In this document: positions 47,775 through 60,333 of the stretch, one piece after another
Position numbering within the stretch: the first letter of the stretch is position 1
How the letters are laid out: every line of letters begins with the position of its first letter
Assembly: GCF_020382885.2 (NCBI RefSeq)
Contig: NC_058496.1
Location: forward strand, 6,316,501 to 6,380,500
Direction of reading: 5' to 3'
From: Scatophagus argus
Taxonomy: Eukaryota > Chordata > Actinopteri > Scatophagidae
DNA: 64,000 nt
The notes under the pieces: model-generated
The model's input: the letters and a program-made list of their open reading frames with translations, nothing else
Databases searched by the model: none
Told to the model about the DNA's origin: nothing
Position numbers and translations under genes: made by a program

Positions 47775-47814
47775 GTTTCTGGTGGTTTCTACTCATGATG
47801 AAACCGCCAGAAAC
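47775..47814. other. Short hairpin
   Basis: GTTTCTGGTGGTTTC and GAAACCGCCAGAAAC flank a 10-base loop. The 15-base stem has one T-G position that would pair as a wobble in RNA. It is too short for a typical microRNA precursor, so the function is unknown. Confidence 0.6.
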
Positions 47815-50670
47815 AGCCCATAACCTGTGAGTCCCATGGGGTGAGCGGGTTCAGATCAGCTTAATATCACAGGTTTGGGCAGGCTGATCAATGAGTGACA
47901 AAGCAGCATTTCAAACAAGTTCTAGAAACACTGCCTGCAATAGTTCACCTTCTGTTCCCCTCCATCTGTCACTCTGCCTCTCAAACACAAACCATTTGTG
48001 TGTGAGAGTGAGAAAAGAGTTCAAACATATGTGAAGGGTTACTTGTTTTGCTACTTTTCATCAATAAAGAACACAATTTTCAACAATCCGTGTTCTTTAT
48101 TTATTATGGCTTGTGAGGGAGAAAGGAAAAAAGAGAAAAGAGAAGGAGGCGCTGTAGTCCTCCCAACATCAGGCTCAGCACCTCGGACAGCAGCACAGCG
48201 TTCCTCTTATCTCAGCTGTACAAATATAATACACAAAGTTAATTGTTTGTTTTTTCACCTGTTTTTGCCGGTCAGGAGGTGCAGAGGTGCTCCTGGGTGG
48301 TTGTGGGTATTAAAAAACCCTGACCTGTCTATCTCTAGTTTCTATGGTTTTGCAACTCAGGAAGTTACTGAAGTCAGGGTCATTTGTTTGTGTTTATGTT
48401 GTGCCACTGCTTAACTCTGCACATGTGCAGAAAGTGAGTACTGCAGGCTGCAATAACAACAAGCATGTCCAGACGGGTATGTTCTGCAATCTGGATGAGA
48501 TGCAAAGGCACGTGACAAAATGGTGGTAGTTGACGCCCTGTGAATGAGGCAGGGGTGGCTCTGTCTGTGAGAGAATGAGGACGTTACTGCTTTATGCAAA
48601 ATTTAATTGGTTTTATCAACACAAGGTTTCCTTTGGTGTTGATGGATCCTAGCATTCTATCAAAATAATGCAACACTAGGGGGTGCCATCATGAAACCAA
48701 AAAATGTAAAATATAAATTTCTCTATTATGGTTTCTTTCAAAGAAGAACTGATTTACAGATCAGGTGCTGTAGCAGGACAAAAAATGCAATTTGATTTAA
48801 TTTAGATTGAAAGAGTCATATAATTTTCAGTTACAGTCCTTGATAAAGATCATATTCAATGGAAAAGGGAAATGATCTAACATAGGACCCCATCAAGAGC
48901 CTTTAATTTAGCATTCTTGGTTTTAAAGTGTTTTTAAAACCTGATTCACTTTCATTCCTGCATCTATAAATAAAGTCTTTCAATGGAAACCATTTTCTCT
49001 CTCCACATGTTGAGTAAACAACCTTCATGAAGTTATCTTCTCAAAGGCTTTGATGTACAATACCAGCTATTCATTGCTTGCTGCTGTTTCACTAACCTCA
49101 TTACCTTACCTCATTATTCATTTATATTCATATTATTTTGTTTTTCAAGAGAGCACAGGACTGTATGGTTTCATTTAATTTTGTTCTGAAATCTGTAGAT
49201 GCCATAAAGTACTGCTCTGAAGGGTTCCCAGAAATATGAATACACAGTCTTTAAATCTTTCATCCCCTCACATCACCAACTCATTTGCATAAAATCCGTA
49301 GGCTCTTTAGCAGGCATATGCACACATCAGTCATATGGATGGACAGATTGTTATTCAGTTTCTGAATTTGCGGTTCAAGGGTTGGACAGTTGTGCCTCGT
49401 CTCAAAGGCACAGAGTGAAAGCAATGTTCAACAAAACATCTGTTAATTGTTACAGTCATATGGGAAGAAGATATTAGGAAGATTGTCCCCTTATAAATGG
49501 GTGAAGATAAAAGACTAAAAGCAAAAAAGTGCAGGCTTATTTCATGCAAGAGCCAAGTGTGTGTCCGGTCAATGGCCACGTGTCCTGTCAAACTGTCGCT
49601 TGGAGCCAGACAGTGCTTTTTCGCTCTTTGTAAATTCCTCCCTGCAAACTTAGTCAGCTAAAAGCCTAAAAGGTAACGGCTGCTGTCTGTGGACAGTATG
49701 GAGAGGTTTCCTCAGTATATTCACTGTCAGCTCTGCTGACAGAAAGGCCATTTACAACTTCCAGATGTATCCCCCTGCATCTCTGTGCAACTGGCAAAGA
49801 TGGCGAAGTTGCCATGCATTTTCCACTGATCCATCAAGAAGTGAATCAAACTGTAAGAGCCAAGGAAGTGCAAACAAGGTAAGGCTGGGTCACAGCCTCT
49901 GTTCTTTGTCTCCGTTAGCAGGAGGGCGGATATTAACCCACAAATAGGAGATAAATTAAAAGGTGACACAAAGAGAAAAGATACATTCAGGAAAGACACG
50001 TGCAGGTATTTTTTTCTCTTATCACTCATCCCTACCAAAACAATTACTCTTAAAAGAGATTAACATCCATTGTTGAAGCGGTGTAATATGTTCCAGGCTG
50101 TCCCAAGTGATACATCTTCTCCACACATTATATCACGCAGCGTGATAAAAGTTCTTTAAGCACGTATCCCTGCTAGATTTAGTCATCATTTTAGACACGC
50201 TAAGGTTCTATCACTTCATAATTGTAGCAGAATGTTTTAGATGTCCAGCAAACACAGAGGAACATTAGTCTTCCTAAGGTAAACAAATCCGATATTCCTT
50301 TGCTTTGCATTGGTTTTGTTCTCCACCAACTCCTAAGTGAAAAATCTGACACTTTATCTGCTAAATGTTCTTAATCCTGATATTCATATGTTCACCAGCT
50401 AGTCGCTAACTGTGTCTGCCTGATGTTTGGTGTCCGTCAGGTACCGAACAGTGGGTTTATCTATACTTTTTCTGTGCTCAGATCAGCTACCTACCATTGG
50501 AAACAATGATTAATGAGTGGTAAGGCTGAACCCAGACAGTGAAGCTGATAACACTGAGCTGAATTCTCATATCTGATGGCTTTAGAAATGGCTTACTACA
50601 TACTAATGGCTTTAGAAATATATATCTGTCTAAGATTGTGGGAGATTCACATAAGGGTAAGCAGATATGA

Positions 50671-51202
50671 TACACTGCACGGTCAAGAGTGTAGGGACAC
50701 CTGACCATTACACCAAAAGGGTCTTTACTGACCTCGCATTCTAAACACATAGACAGACTTGCAGCAGTAACAGCTTCCACTCTTCTGGGAAGGCTTTCCA
50801 CGAGATTTTGGATGTGTTTCTGTGGAAGTTTTGCCCATTCATGCAGATGGCCAACAGTGAGATCAGGCACTGATGTCGGACAAAAAGGCCTGACTCGTGA
50901 TTTCTGTCCCAGTTCATCCCAAAGATGCTGGATGGTGTTGAGGTCAGGACTCAGTGTGGGCCAGTCAAGTTCGTCCACACCAAACTCATCCAGCCATGTC
51001 TTTATGGAGCTTTGCTTTGTGCAAAGGGACACAGTCATGCTGGAATAGAAAAGGGCCTTCAACAAACTGTTGCCACAAATTTGGAATTTGTCCAAAATGT
51101 CTTGGTATGCTGAGGCATTAAGATTTTCCTTCACTGAAAGTGAGGGGCTGAGCCCAACGCCTGAAAAACAGCTCCCTCCAATGCTTTTGTGTATATAGCG
51201 TA
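50671..51202 (-). mobile_element. Tc1-like deletion derivative, copy C (most complete)
   Basis: A 532-base element bounded by TA on both sides and by inverted repeats: TACACTGCACGGTCAAG at the left and, inverted, TACGCTATATACACAAAAG at the right. On the minus strand it carries a transposase C-terminal fragment (LNASAYQDILDKF, SSIKTWLDEFGVDELDWPT, HLWDEL, then NLVESLPRRVEAV near the normal C-terminus). It shares the one-base shift before KTWLDEF and the Gln in place of the catalytic Glu with copy A, and has its own small deletion after ILDK. The N-terminal half is missing. Confidence 0.9.
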
Positions 51203-54200
51203 GGTACAGTAGACAGACAGGTAGGCCGTCAAATCATTTCACTCGGGCTAAATGAAATGATTGGTTGGGATTATCACAGGTCTGTGACAGACACAAATAC
51301 TGGGTTTTTTCTGTTTTGTCAGAGCATTTCATTTATTGATTGCTGTGGGGAGATTTACTACAGATCTCACAGAAGTGCTTCTAAAATACCTAACAAGCCA
51401 CCAACTTGAAGGTTCTTATTTGAATGAAGAACTGAAAGGAAATAAAGCACATACATTCATAATTAGTGAATGGCTCATTGTTTAGAGAGTTATCATCTTC
51501 CAGTTGCATGTACCCTGTCCAGTGGGTGTGCTTGATCAAAAAATCCAGTGGCTTTGGCACATATTCACAACATCTCTCAGTCTTTTCATTAGACCTGCTT
51601 TGGAAAGTTTGAGACCAGTTTATTCCTTACTGTCCACAGTCATTAGATTTAGACGAAAGGGGACAAGAAAGTTTTGCTGAAGGTATTTTCTTGTGTGACT
51701 GTTGTATATGTGTGAGTCAAAGAGAAAGTAAATGAGTGATGTTTTTAATGATTCCTCTTTTGTAGCACTTTGGTCCCGTGGGTTTATAAAACTCTGGAGT
51801 ATAAACCACATCGAACGCTCACAGTGAGTGGGACGGATAACGAAAACCTTTCATGTGAGCATTCTTGGCAAATCCATGTACACTTCCCTGAGACATTTTT
51901 AATTTGAGCTGCCCAGTTGGGAGCTCTTGAAAGGACCACATATTGCTCAGGAGCACGAGCGTAGTGCTAACTTTTGTATACATTAATAATTATCATAATC
52001 ATATATTTGGGAAGGTCGGGAGTGTTTGAGCTAGCAGAGGACAAGTGTGCGTTCCTTTCTTTGCTTCTACATACCAAACATGTCCAGGAAGGGTTTGATA
52101 AGTTGGTTTGACCTCACAGTGAAATTGATGATCTTAACTCTTAAGTGCATTCAGTATCTTCGATTAATTATTAGGGTTCAACAAACTGAAGGAGTAACGT
52201 TCATGGCGTTCTCTCTCCTGGTATTTGTTAGCGAGTGTGTTTGCATTCTTGTCTAGGATGACAGATAAACCAGCTTTGCTTGCATGGAAAGCAGAATTGA
52301 AGAATGGCTTTGTGCACAGCGGGGAATGCGTAAACCACAGTTTCTGCAAATGTCCTCACTGGACCCTGCAGTTTCGAGATATAATGGTTTACATACACAG
52401 TTGGCAGTGAGGCGGACCATCATTCATAGTTGTATTTGACACAAGTGGATTTTCTTCATGTTATTTATACATGGCTGTTTTTGGTTGGAAGCTTTGGTGT
52501 TATATATATTATGATAATAATCTCCTTACTTTTCTTTCAGATTTTTGACTGACAAGAAGGGTTTATAATACCACACTAAATATCAGGATTGTCAAACATT
52601 CATGCTTTCACCCTGAGACCCGTAGCATGTGAAGCAGACAAGAGCAGAAGTCAAAACATTCTGAATGTGACATTTTTACTGGTAAAACATTTGTTATGTA
52701 TATGTGAGCAAACAGATTTTATAATGATCACAAATCTGATTTCTCCTTTTCAGCAACATGAGAGTTAACAAAATTTTTATGAAATATTAAATTTATCACA
52801 AAAACGCTTCGACGGATTTGAAAGCAAATGTTATTGTGTTAAATGATGTCACACTGTCTGAAGAGAATATTCACTCATGTCTATTTTTGTTTGTCTCTTT
52901 TGAAATGCAGTGTTGTGTCACAGCAGAAAAGGACCTTGGAGAAACTAATGTGAAAGTATTTAATCCAAATAGCATATAATAAGCTTTTGATTAGCAGCCC
53001 AGGCAAATTAGTGGTACAGTTGTTTCAGTTTGGCCCTCTCTTTAGTGGTTGGTTGTAAAGGAAAAGAGAATTTTCAACATAAGGTCTGACAGTCCCACAA
53101 AACTTTGCAAATTACCCTCTTGATGTTCAATCCACTGGTAAAAGATTTAGAAATATTTTTGTTTGCAAGCCTTATTTTGTAGAAAAATAATGAAAATACT
53201 TGTGTATTGCACTCACACAGTGTAACAGCGGTATAGCATAAAGTCTTGCAACAAAAGAAGTCATCCAAACGCTTTCTTATGAACAGAAGAAAAGAGAAGA
53301 GCATCAGGTTATTCTCCTGTCCTTCTTTCTTATCAATACTTCTCAACTGCATTGACTCAGGAGGAGACATGATAATTCAAAAGACGTCCAACTGAAAACT
53401 GCACAAATTTAAAGACAGCAGTTTTATGTGGAAAAGGCGAGGCGTGCCCTTAGTAACAGATCCAACAGCACTGGTGGTGGCTTTGTTGGGGGCGAATATT
53501 TTCCATTAAGAAATTCATGAGCTTGTAAACAACTCAGGTCCTGGGAAGCATAGTTACATCTCGAATGATAACCAGCCTGTTTGGAGAAATACAATTCTTT
53601 TTTTGTTTTCACTGACACAACCTTTTCTGTTTTCTTTTCTGCACAAGAGTTGCTCGCGCCCCCATTTGCAGTAAGCCCAACACTAATCCACTAGGAAACT
53701 CTGTTGACGCTCCCGGTCCGGTTTTCACCTCCGCTCCAACATTTTCACATTTCAGTAGTTCATAGATTAAGTGTTACTCTGCGTGCGTCTGTTTGGTCCA
53801 TGTTCACGCCTGTTCACTCTTTTTTGGTGCTTGGCAACCTCAGCCTGCGTGTGAGCATGCAGGTGCACACAGAGCAGAGTTCTGGTGATGATGAGTCAGT
53901 ACAAAGTCACTTAGCAGCTTTATAGAGGATGTTTGAAAACTTTAAAGGGCCACCTGTGAGCAGCCATAAAGCTGCCATTGTGCCAGCCGTGTGTGAGCTG
54001 AGTCACATCATTTTGCCATGCTGTGCAGATTTGTCATGGCGTCTTCTTTGAGGTGACACCGCTCAACTGAACATTACAGCGAAAAACCCCCTCGTCCGTG
54101 GATGACGTCCTCTCCGCTTGCACGCAATTGAATTTATATTTGAAACATAAATTAAGCCCACCAGATTTTGTTTGAGGTGGAGAGTAATCAGCAAGGTCAA

Positions 54201-54791
54201 TGCTATTTAAAAACACGACTAAAGAAGCAAAGGAGCAGGCATAAAGTAAAGCAAATTAACAAGAAAATAGTGGTCCATTAAAGCATAAATAGCTCTTACT
54301 ATGTCCTCATGCTCATAGTCTGTACTGAAAGTGATTGCTAACAAATGCCATGTTGGCTCATTAGATATATAGCTCTGTAAAGCACGATAACACAAGGTCG
54401 TACTCTGGATCCAAAACAAGTCTGCATTACAGAGTAATTACTTTTTCTAGTGAATATTTTTTGTACACCGTTTTATTTCTGTTTTTATACCTTTAATTGG
54501 GTGCAAAAGTCTGGCATTCATTTTCTGTTCCCCCATCTCCATGTGTGGTGCCAGACGTTTTCAAGTTAACCTTCCTGGAACATATTGGTTATTTTGTTAA
54601 ATATGAGGCCTGCTGTTACTCACTTTAGTACCTCTCATACATGGCCGTAAATCCCAGGAGGGGACAACGGGAACACGATCACCCTGTCCTGGGAAAAAAA
54701 ATATAATTTGTCCCCAATGTATCACTGTAAAGGCAACTTTGCAGTTCAAATAGGATCAGTTATATACAGTGAAAGAGCTTGTGCTGATTAG

Positions 54792-55188
54792 TAGCGTGTG
54801 CTTGGGTTTCAAAACATTGCCAATAACACCCCCCTGGCACTGGTGACCAACCTCCAGTAAGTAGCTCAAACAAAGGATTTTTCTTTATTTCTACCATTCA
54901 GTACAATAACATTTATAATCACCAGTCTGGATTTTTGCTGCGCTGAATTACAGGGCGCATGCTAGCTAGCGGTTAGCTGGCGTTTGCTAGCCAGCCACAG
55001 GAACATCAACCAGTGTTTACAGCTGTTTGAATTCAAGTCAGTGAGAGAAGTTGGCTTAGCTGACAGATCAACAGCGTTCATTAGCAGAGTTACAGCACTA
55101 TTTTTGGTGTCCCCCTCAGGAATTGCTCCTGAGAAAGTTTTACACAAATTTTTATAATAGCATGTGCTTGGGTTTCAAAACATTGCCA
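54792..55188. repeat. Pair of 31-base direct repeats
   Basis: A 31-base word occurs at 54792-54822 and again at 55158-55188 with one mismatch; its core is 'gtgcttgggtttcaaaacat'. The spacing is 366 bases. The enclosed sequence has a GCTAGC-rich part. It may be the scar of an insertion or two fragments of one repeat. Confidence 0.7.
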
Positions 55189-56393
55189 CCACTACCCCAC
55201 TTTTTGTTTCACGATGGTTTAATCCACCAACCATCGTTAGTGGATCAGCAACACATCCTTTCTTATGAAGCAGTCAACGTGCCAATAAAATGACACGGCA
55301 CTGACGAGCGTTAAAGTGATAAATGTGTGCAAATACCAAGAAGCTGTGAACGACTGCCCTCTCAGCACTCAGAATCATTAACACCAAGTATTCACATCTC
55401 GGACAGGAAGCTGGGCCAGCTTCCTGTTCACTTGACTGCATTTCCTCCTGTTGCTGTTACTGTATTGTTTATCCTGTGTTTCTTCCTCTACGAGTCTATC
55501 CATCATGGACACTTCAAATGACTTGCCTTTCAGTTTGCGCTCAATAGTCTTTCCCTTTCACACTTAGCTTGGTTCCCATGTGTTTGGAAAGCAGCTCAAT
55601 CCTCACTTGTTCATCAGCATCCCAGAGACTCTCTCGCTCTCTCCAGTCTTCCCAGGATGCACAGCTGCTTTTCTGTGCTCCACTAGCTGGAAAGTCTATT
55701 TCTGTGTAGATAATATTAGCCACATCCCCTGTTTACTCAATGCTGAAAACTGAACCATTGTGTGTGGAGCAGTCAGGGTCCCCGGTGGATCAGAGTCACA
55801 GTTACAGGCAGACATTGTACAGGGCGTATGATTCCCTCAGAGATGAAGAAAAACACTGTCCTATCTGCACAGTGACTCCATGGGTGTGGACAGGGAAGGA
55901 ATGAGATCCGTGAGAAATATAAAGTGACAGTGTTGTGTCCTCTAAAACGAGCAAAACTAACACATCAAGCCTTTTGCCACACTGACAGTATACAGCTGGT
56001 AGAAGTCAAAGTTTTGAACCACACCAGTTAATAGATTTATCGTTTGTTCTGTCGTCATTCCCAGGTAACACTCAGTATTTTGTGGACCTTGTTGTAAACT
56101 GTTTATTGCTATTTTTCCTGAATGCTGAGATTAGTTAAGTTTCAAATGTCCACCAATTTTTAGAGTTATTTTTTTACAGAAGTTTTTGCAGCTGTTTTTC
56201 TCAAAAAAAACAAAAAAAAACAACAGACATAAAAATCCACCCCTGGAGATACATGTAGAATTTCCATGTTACACTTGTAAAAACAAGCAGACCTTTGTTA
56301 TGTATTTGGTTGAGTTGTGTACTGACATCCCAAATAATGAGGAAAACAATGTTCAAACCCAGAGAAATCTTTTTCAGCATAACATAGCGTTTC

Positions 56394-56427
56394 ATTTGGT
56401 CACCTGAGTCAAGCCAGGTGACCAAAT
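56394..56427. repeat. Perfect 13-base palindrome
   Basis: ATTTGGTCACCTG at 56394-56406 is exactly complementary to CAGGTGACCAAAT at 56415-56427, with an 8-base loop. It contains two inverted CACCTG/CAGGTG E-boxes. Confidence 0.85.
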
Positions 56428-58576
56428 AGCTTTTCAATGGTGGTTGTTTAACAATGAAGACAACAACTCCCATGATCCCATGCTAATGTAAATGTTAAAT
56501 GTAAAACAAAATATGAATTAAAACTTTAATCCTAAATATAATTGTTGACTCTTAATCCTGATATTCATTACTAAGCAAAATTATAGCTTTTACTGTGTGA
56601 CAGTTTTTGACATCTGCCGTTTGTCCTGAAGGTTCTGCTTGCTTCTTAAGTCCACATCTAAATCCTAAATATTTGGGAAATTCAAGGCACCGATATGGTC
56701 CAAAAACACACATGTACACACATGTTCAAACATGTTGTCGTGTGTGTGGTGGTCAGAAACATGCAGATGACTAATTTAAGTTACCTGGACCCTTGGTGCC
56801 ACACTGATGCAGAAGGTTTTGACTCTACGTGTCATCTTAAGTCCAGTGGTTTAGCTGCAGCATTGACAAAGTCCATTAGAGAAACATTGCATTGATTCTC
56901 CACCATCTCCATCATTCTCTTTCTGTTGCTGGTTCTCATGGTCAGCCAATGAGATTCTAAGAAAGAAATTTGCACGTTTTACTTTTTAAAGTTGTTTGGA
57001 GTGTTAATGTGGTAACGAGGAGCTGTTAATTGGAGCGTCTACTGCTTTACAATTGACGTCTGATTTAAAGAAAATGTGGAAGTAACACAGTTTGGAGGCT
57101 ACTTTATCTTGGTCAAACATTGCTTCCAAGAAAACCACAATGGGTTATTTGTAAAGTGAGAAATATCCTTCCCTGTTGCTGCTTTGTGACTCAACATGAA
57201 TAAGGTGGAAGTGGTACAAGGCAACAGGGAACGGTGCTTTCCTCTGGGTTATGAGTGCAAAAGTTTGGTGTGTGTTCCTGTTGAGTCACAGATCCTTTTC
57301 CAAACCAAACTGGACTCGAGCCACATTACTTCTGTTCAAATGAGATTCAAAGCCTCACTCTGGCCTGCCCTGCAGCTCTGTATCACCTCTACGTCGGAAT
57401 AAAGTCCAGACAACTGCTTCAGTTTTAAACGGTAAAGAATTCAAACCAGGAACCTTTCATAAGCCTTTTATAAACCTGCTTGATTGTTGCTCTGCCACCT
57501 TCCTTGAACCGACGATCAACAACATCCTTTGTGATAGCTGAGGAACTGACTGCTTTCCTTGGCATCATGTCATACACAGAGAGATATTTTTAGGCTGTCC
57601 TGTATGAATTAGGCAGTGTTCAGTGTTCTCTCTGTGGGGCAGTTCAGATCTACCTGATTCAAGGGTTGCTATTAGCCCTTCTAATAAAGGCCAGATTGTG
57701 GGAAAACTGGTAGTTAATGTGACCCGGCTGTGGCTTGCTGACAGACGTTCCCACCAGCGGTGTAGGACAGAGGCTGCTCCATTTTCCTATCCACAGGAAA
57801 AATGCTATCAGCTCCCTCAGTGCTGCAGACTCTTTACTTGCATTATTTTCCCTTGAGAGATTTAATAGCCTTCTATCTTACTCTTGACATCAGCTGCGAG
57901 ATTCAATGACTCCATTTTCAGTATGAGTCCATTCAGTGCCTCTGTGGCAGAATGGCAAGAGCAAACTCAACTCTTCAGACGCGGATACAAAAAACCCAGT
58001 CATATGTCTAGATACCCGCTGAAAGTGACTGTGACAAATAAGAATAGTGTTTTATCATGCAGATTATCTCCAAGGTGTCGGGTTTTTAGAGACCTCTCAG
58101 TTCATGTCAACTTTTTCAGCATCCAGTTTGACTCCCCTACAGAGATATCGATTTATATTTTCTGTTCAGTCTTTAAATGCAATCTGATTGTATGAGTATG
58201 AAGTGTTGGTACATCATGTCATCCTCAAGAAGTTAATCATCAGCCCAGACCTCTTTGCTTGAACATGTTGGCACTTGTTTGAGCTGTATATACCTAGACT
58301 GGCTCCTTGGGGTCTGGGTTTTATCTCACACTTGTATTGTCTGATGTTCTCATGGCTCATGTTGGGCAGAAAAATACTGTAGTGAAAGCTTCCCACAGAG
58401 TGAGAAGAAAATGAGAGATACATTTTTGGCGCCTGGTGGGCCCCTTGGATCTCCTTTCTAGCAGTGTTAAGTATAGCAACAGTGCTTCCACCCAAGTTTT
58501 ACTATTAATTTAATTCACTGCAGAGCATTTTAGGGACTTTTAACTGTTTAGAATTTGTCATCTGCATTGCTACCAG

Positions 58577-58788
58577 CTGCAACATGAAGCTGATTTCACT
58601 GAAAATGCTGAAGATAACCCGGCTGTACATTACCAGCGCCAAATGTCACAAGAGCCAGATGTTTTCTCTGAGGAGTTGGCTGAAACCAAAACAGAGCTAA
58701 AAGAAGAGTGTGCACTGGACTTCAGATTCATTGAATGTCTACAAACAAGACTCCAAATTAATGCCAGTGTTGTTGAATGTTTAAATGA
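58577..58788 (+). CDS. Possible unannotated internal exon 1
   Basis: An acceptor (TTGCTACCAG) precedes 212 bases that are open in one frame for 70 codons and end at a perfect donor, GA|GTAAGT. The predicted peptide is acidic and hydrophilic (for example QEPDVFSEELAETKTELKEE, then CLQTRLQINASVVECLNE) and looks more protein-like than other open frames nearby. I recognise no family. It could be an exon of an unknown gene, a dead exon, or chance. Confidence 0.2.
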
Positions 58789-59315
58789 GTAAGTCGATCA
58801 ATATTACACGCTCATATTCATTTAATTCATCATAATACTTAAAGTCAGCTGAAAGTGTCTTGTGAAATATGAGTGGTAAAAGCTTAATTGATAGATTTCA
58901 TCAACGAGAATGCATAGCAGCCACAAGAAACTGAGGGACAGCAGTATAAGCTCTACAGTGTCCATTATACTGTTACTTCTCAGGGGTTTTTTTAAGAGCT
59001 GTGGGACAGAAAACTGATGTAAAAGTTGTTAAAGAAAACTGGGATTAATGTTATGTTAACTAGAAAACTGTTCAAACCAGTTGCATGATTTCCATGAATA
59101 AATTTCATGCCACTCTAGATCCTTTCCACCTAAATTACGTTACAAAGCCTCTAATTGGCATCCAGCTTTCTACCCTAAAACTTCAGACACAACAGGAGCA
59201 TGGTGGAACATGCCTATCTCCATGGCGTGCTGTTAATGAAACAGGCTTGTCTGCATGAGATCATTTAGTTCAAGTTTGCTGCGTGATAATTTCTTCTGGG
59301 CCTGTTTGGTGCCAG

Positions 59316-59412
59316 GCCAGCAGGTGAGGACTACACAGCCAGAGCATCCTGTCCCATTATCCAGAGACGACCTCGACTCTGGTTCCCACAGCTCATTTCT
59401 CCGAAGACACAG
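59316..59412 (+). CDS. Possible unannotated internal exon 2
   Basis: An acceptor after a pyrimidine-rich stretch (CTTCTGGGCCTGTTTGGTGCCAG) precedes 97 bases that end at donor CAG|GTATGG. Joined to the candidate exon at 58577-58788, the phase fits and the frame stays open for all 32 codons (peptide begins EPAGEDYTARASCP). A second frame is also open, so the coding call is weak. Confidence 0.15.
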
Positions 59413-60333
59413 GTATGGATTTCATTTAGTTTTGTGAAGAAACAGCTACATTTTCCAGACCTTTTCTATTTACAAATAAAACATGTTTCAGTAGTTTAAG
59501 AGCGCCTTGTCGAAATTCTGGGGAGAAACACAAGATTTTCATTATAATTTAAACAAAAACGGGCAACATTGTGTTTCATTAATCTATGTTATTTATCACA
59601 ATTCTGTAAAATCCTCACATTGTTGTGATTTATTTTGCAACATTCCTGCAGCAGATGTAGAAGGGGAAAAAAAATAGATGTAGTTAAGGTCAGCCTGAAT
59701 CAAACTCAACACTCCACTTATATGTGATACAGTATGTCTGGAACTGAGAGGGAGACAAAAAGTCACTGAAGCTCATAAACATCACTCAGCGCACTGCTAA
59801 AATACTGCTGAGTGGAGCTGAGGCACAAGCATCCCTCACAGCGGGACAACATGTTCGAGGATAATCAGCTCAATGAAAGTACATCTGCCTTTCACACTGC
59901 TTATACTGGGACTGCACAGGGACACAGTGTCCTGTTGTGTGTTTTTTTTATTTCGCTGTTCTTGGCAAATAATTTCATGCTGGAGGGTGAACATTAATCT
60001 ATCCCTCTGTCCATGAGGCTTTTCAAACAGGAATACAGGGAGAAGTTATTTCCATGGTCCTAGAGAACTCTGCCTTTATTATTTCTGAAAAATTATTTCA
60101 TTGCTGAGCTTTTCAATTGCAAATAATGGAATTAATTGGAAATAATGATACCGTCACAGCATCCATCAGTATCCATTTTCAAGACAAGGAAATTTGGGGA
60201 ATTTCAGACAAAATAAACAAAATTAAAAGGTTGCCAGCAGTATATGTTACCTTGTTTAAGATTAAAATTGTTCTGTTATGTGACCCAGATGTTACAACTG
60301 CTACACCCCTGTAACAAAAGCACAAAGGGAAGT

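Larger units (their letters stand above)
45526..50670. other. Intergenic, no gene recognised
   Basis: Holds the repeat at 47274 and the hairpin at 47775. Remaining sequence shows no domain-bearing open frame. The 138-codon open frame at 47998-48414 has no recognisable homology and a Lys/Arg/Glu-rich run from 'gaaaggaaaaaagagaaaag', so I treat it as fortuitous. Confidence 0.4.
51203..58576. other. Intergenic, no gene recognised
   Basis: Contains the direct repeat pair (54792, 55158) and the palindrome at 56394. No domain-bearing open frames. A CTAGCTAGC-rich stretch lies at 54960-54995. Confidence 0.4.

Noticed and set aside
47998..48414. 138-codon open frame
   Set aside because: No recognisable domain, starts in low-complexity A/G-rich sequence, and no splice or promoter context.
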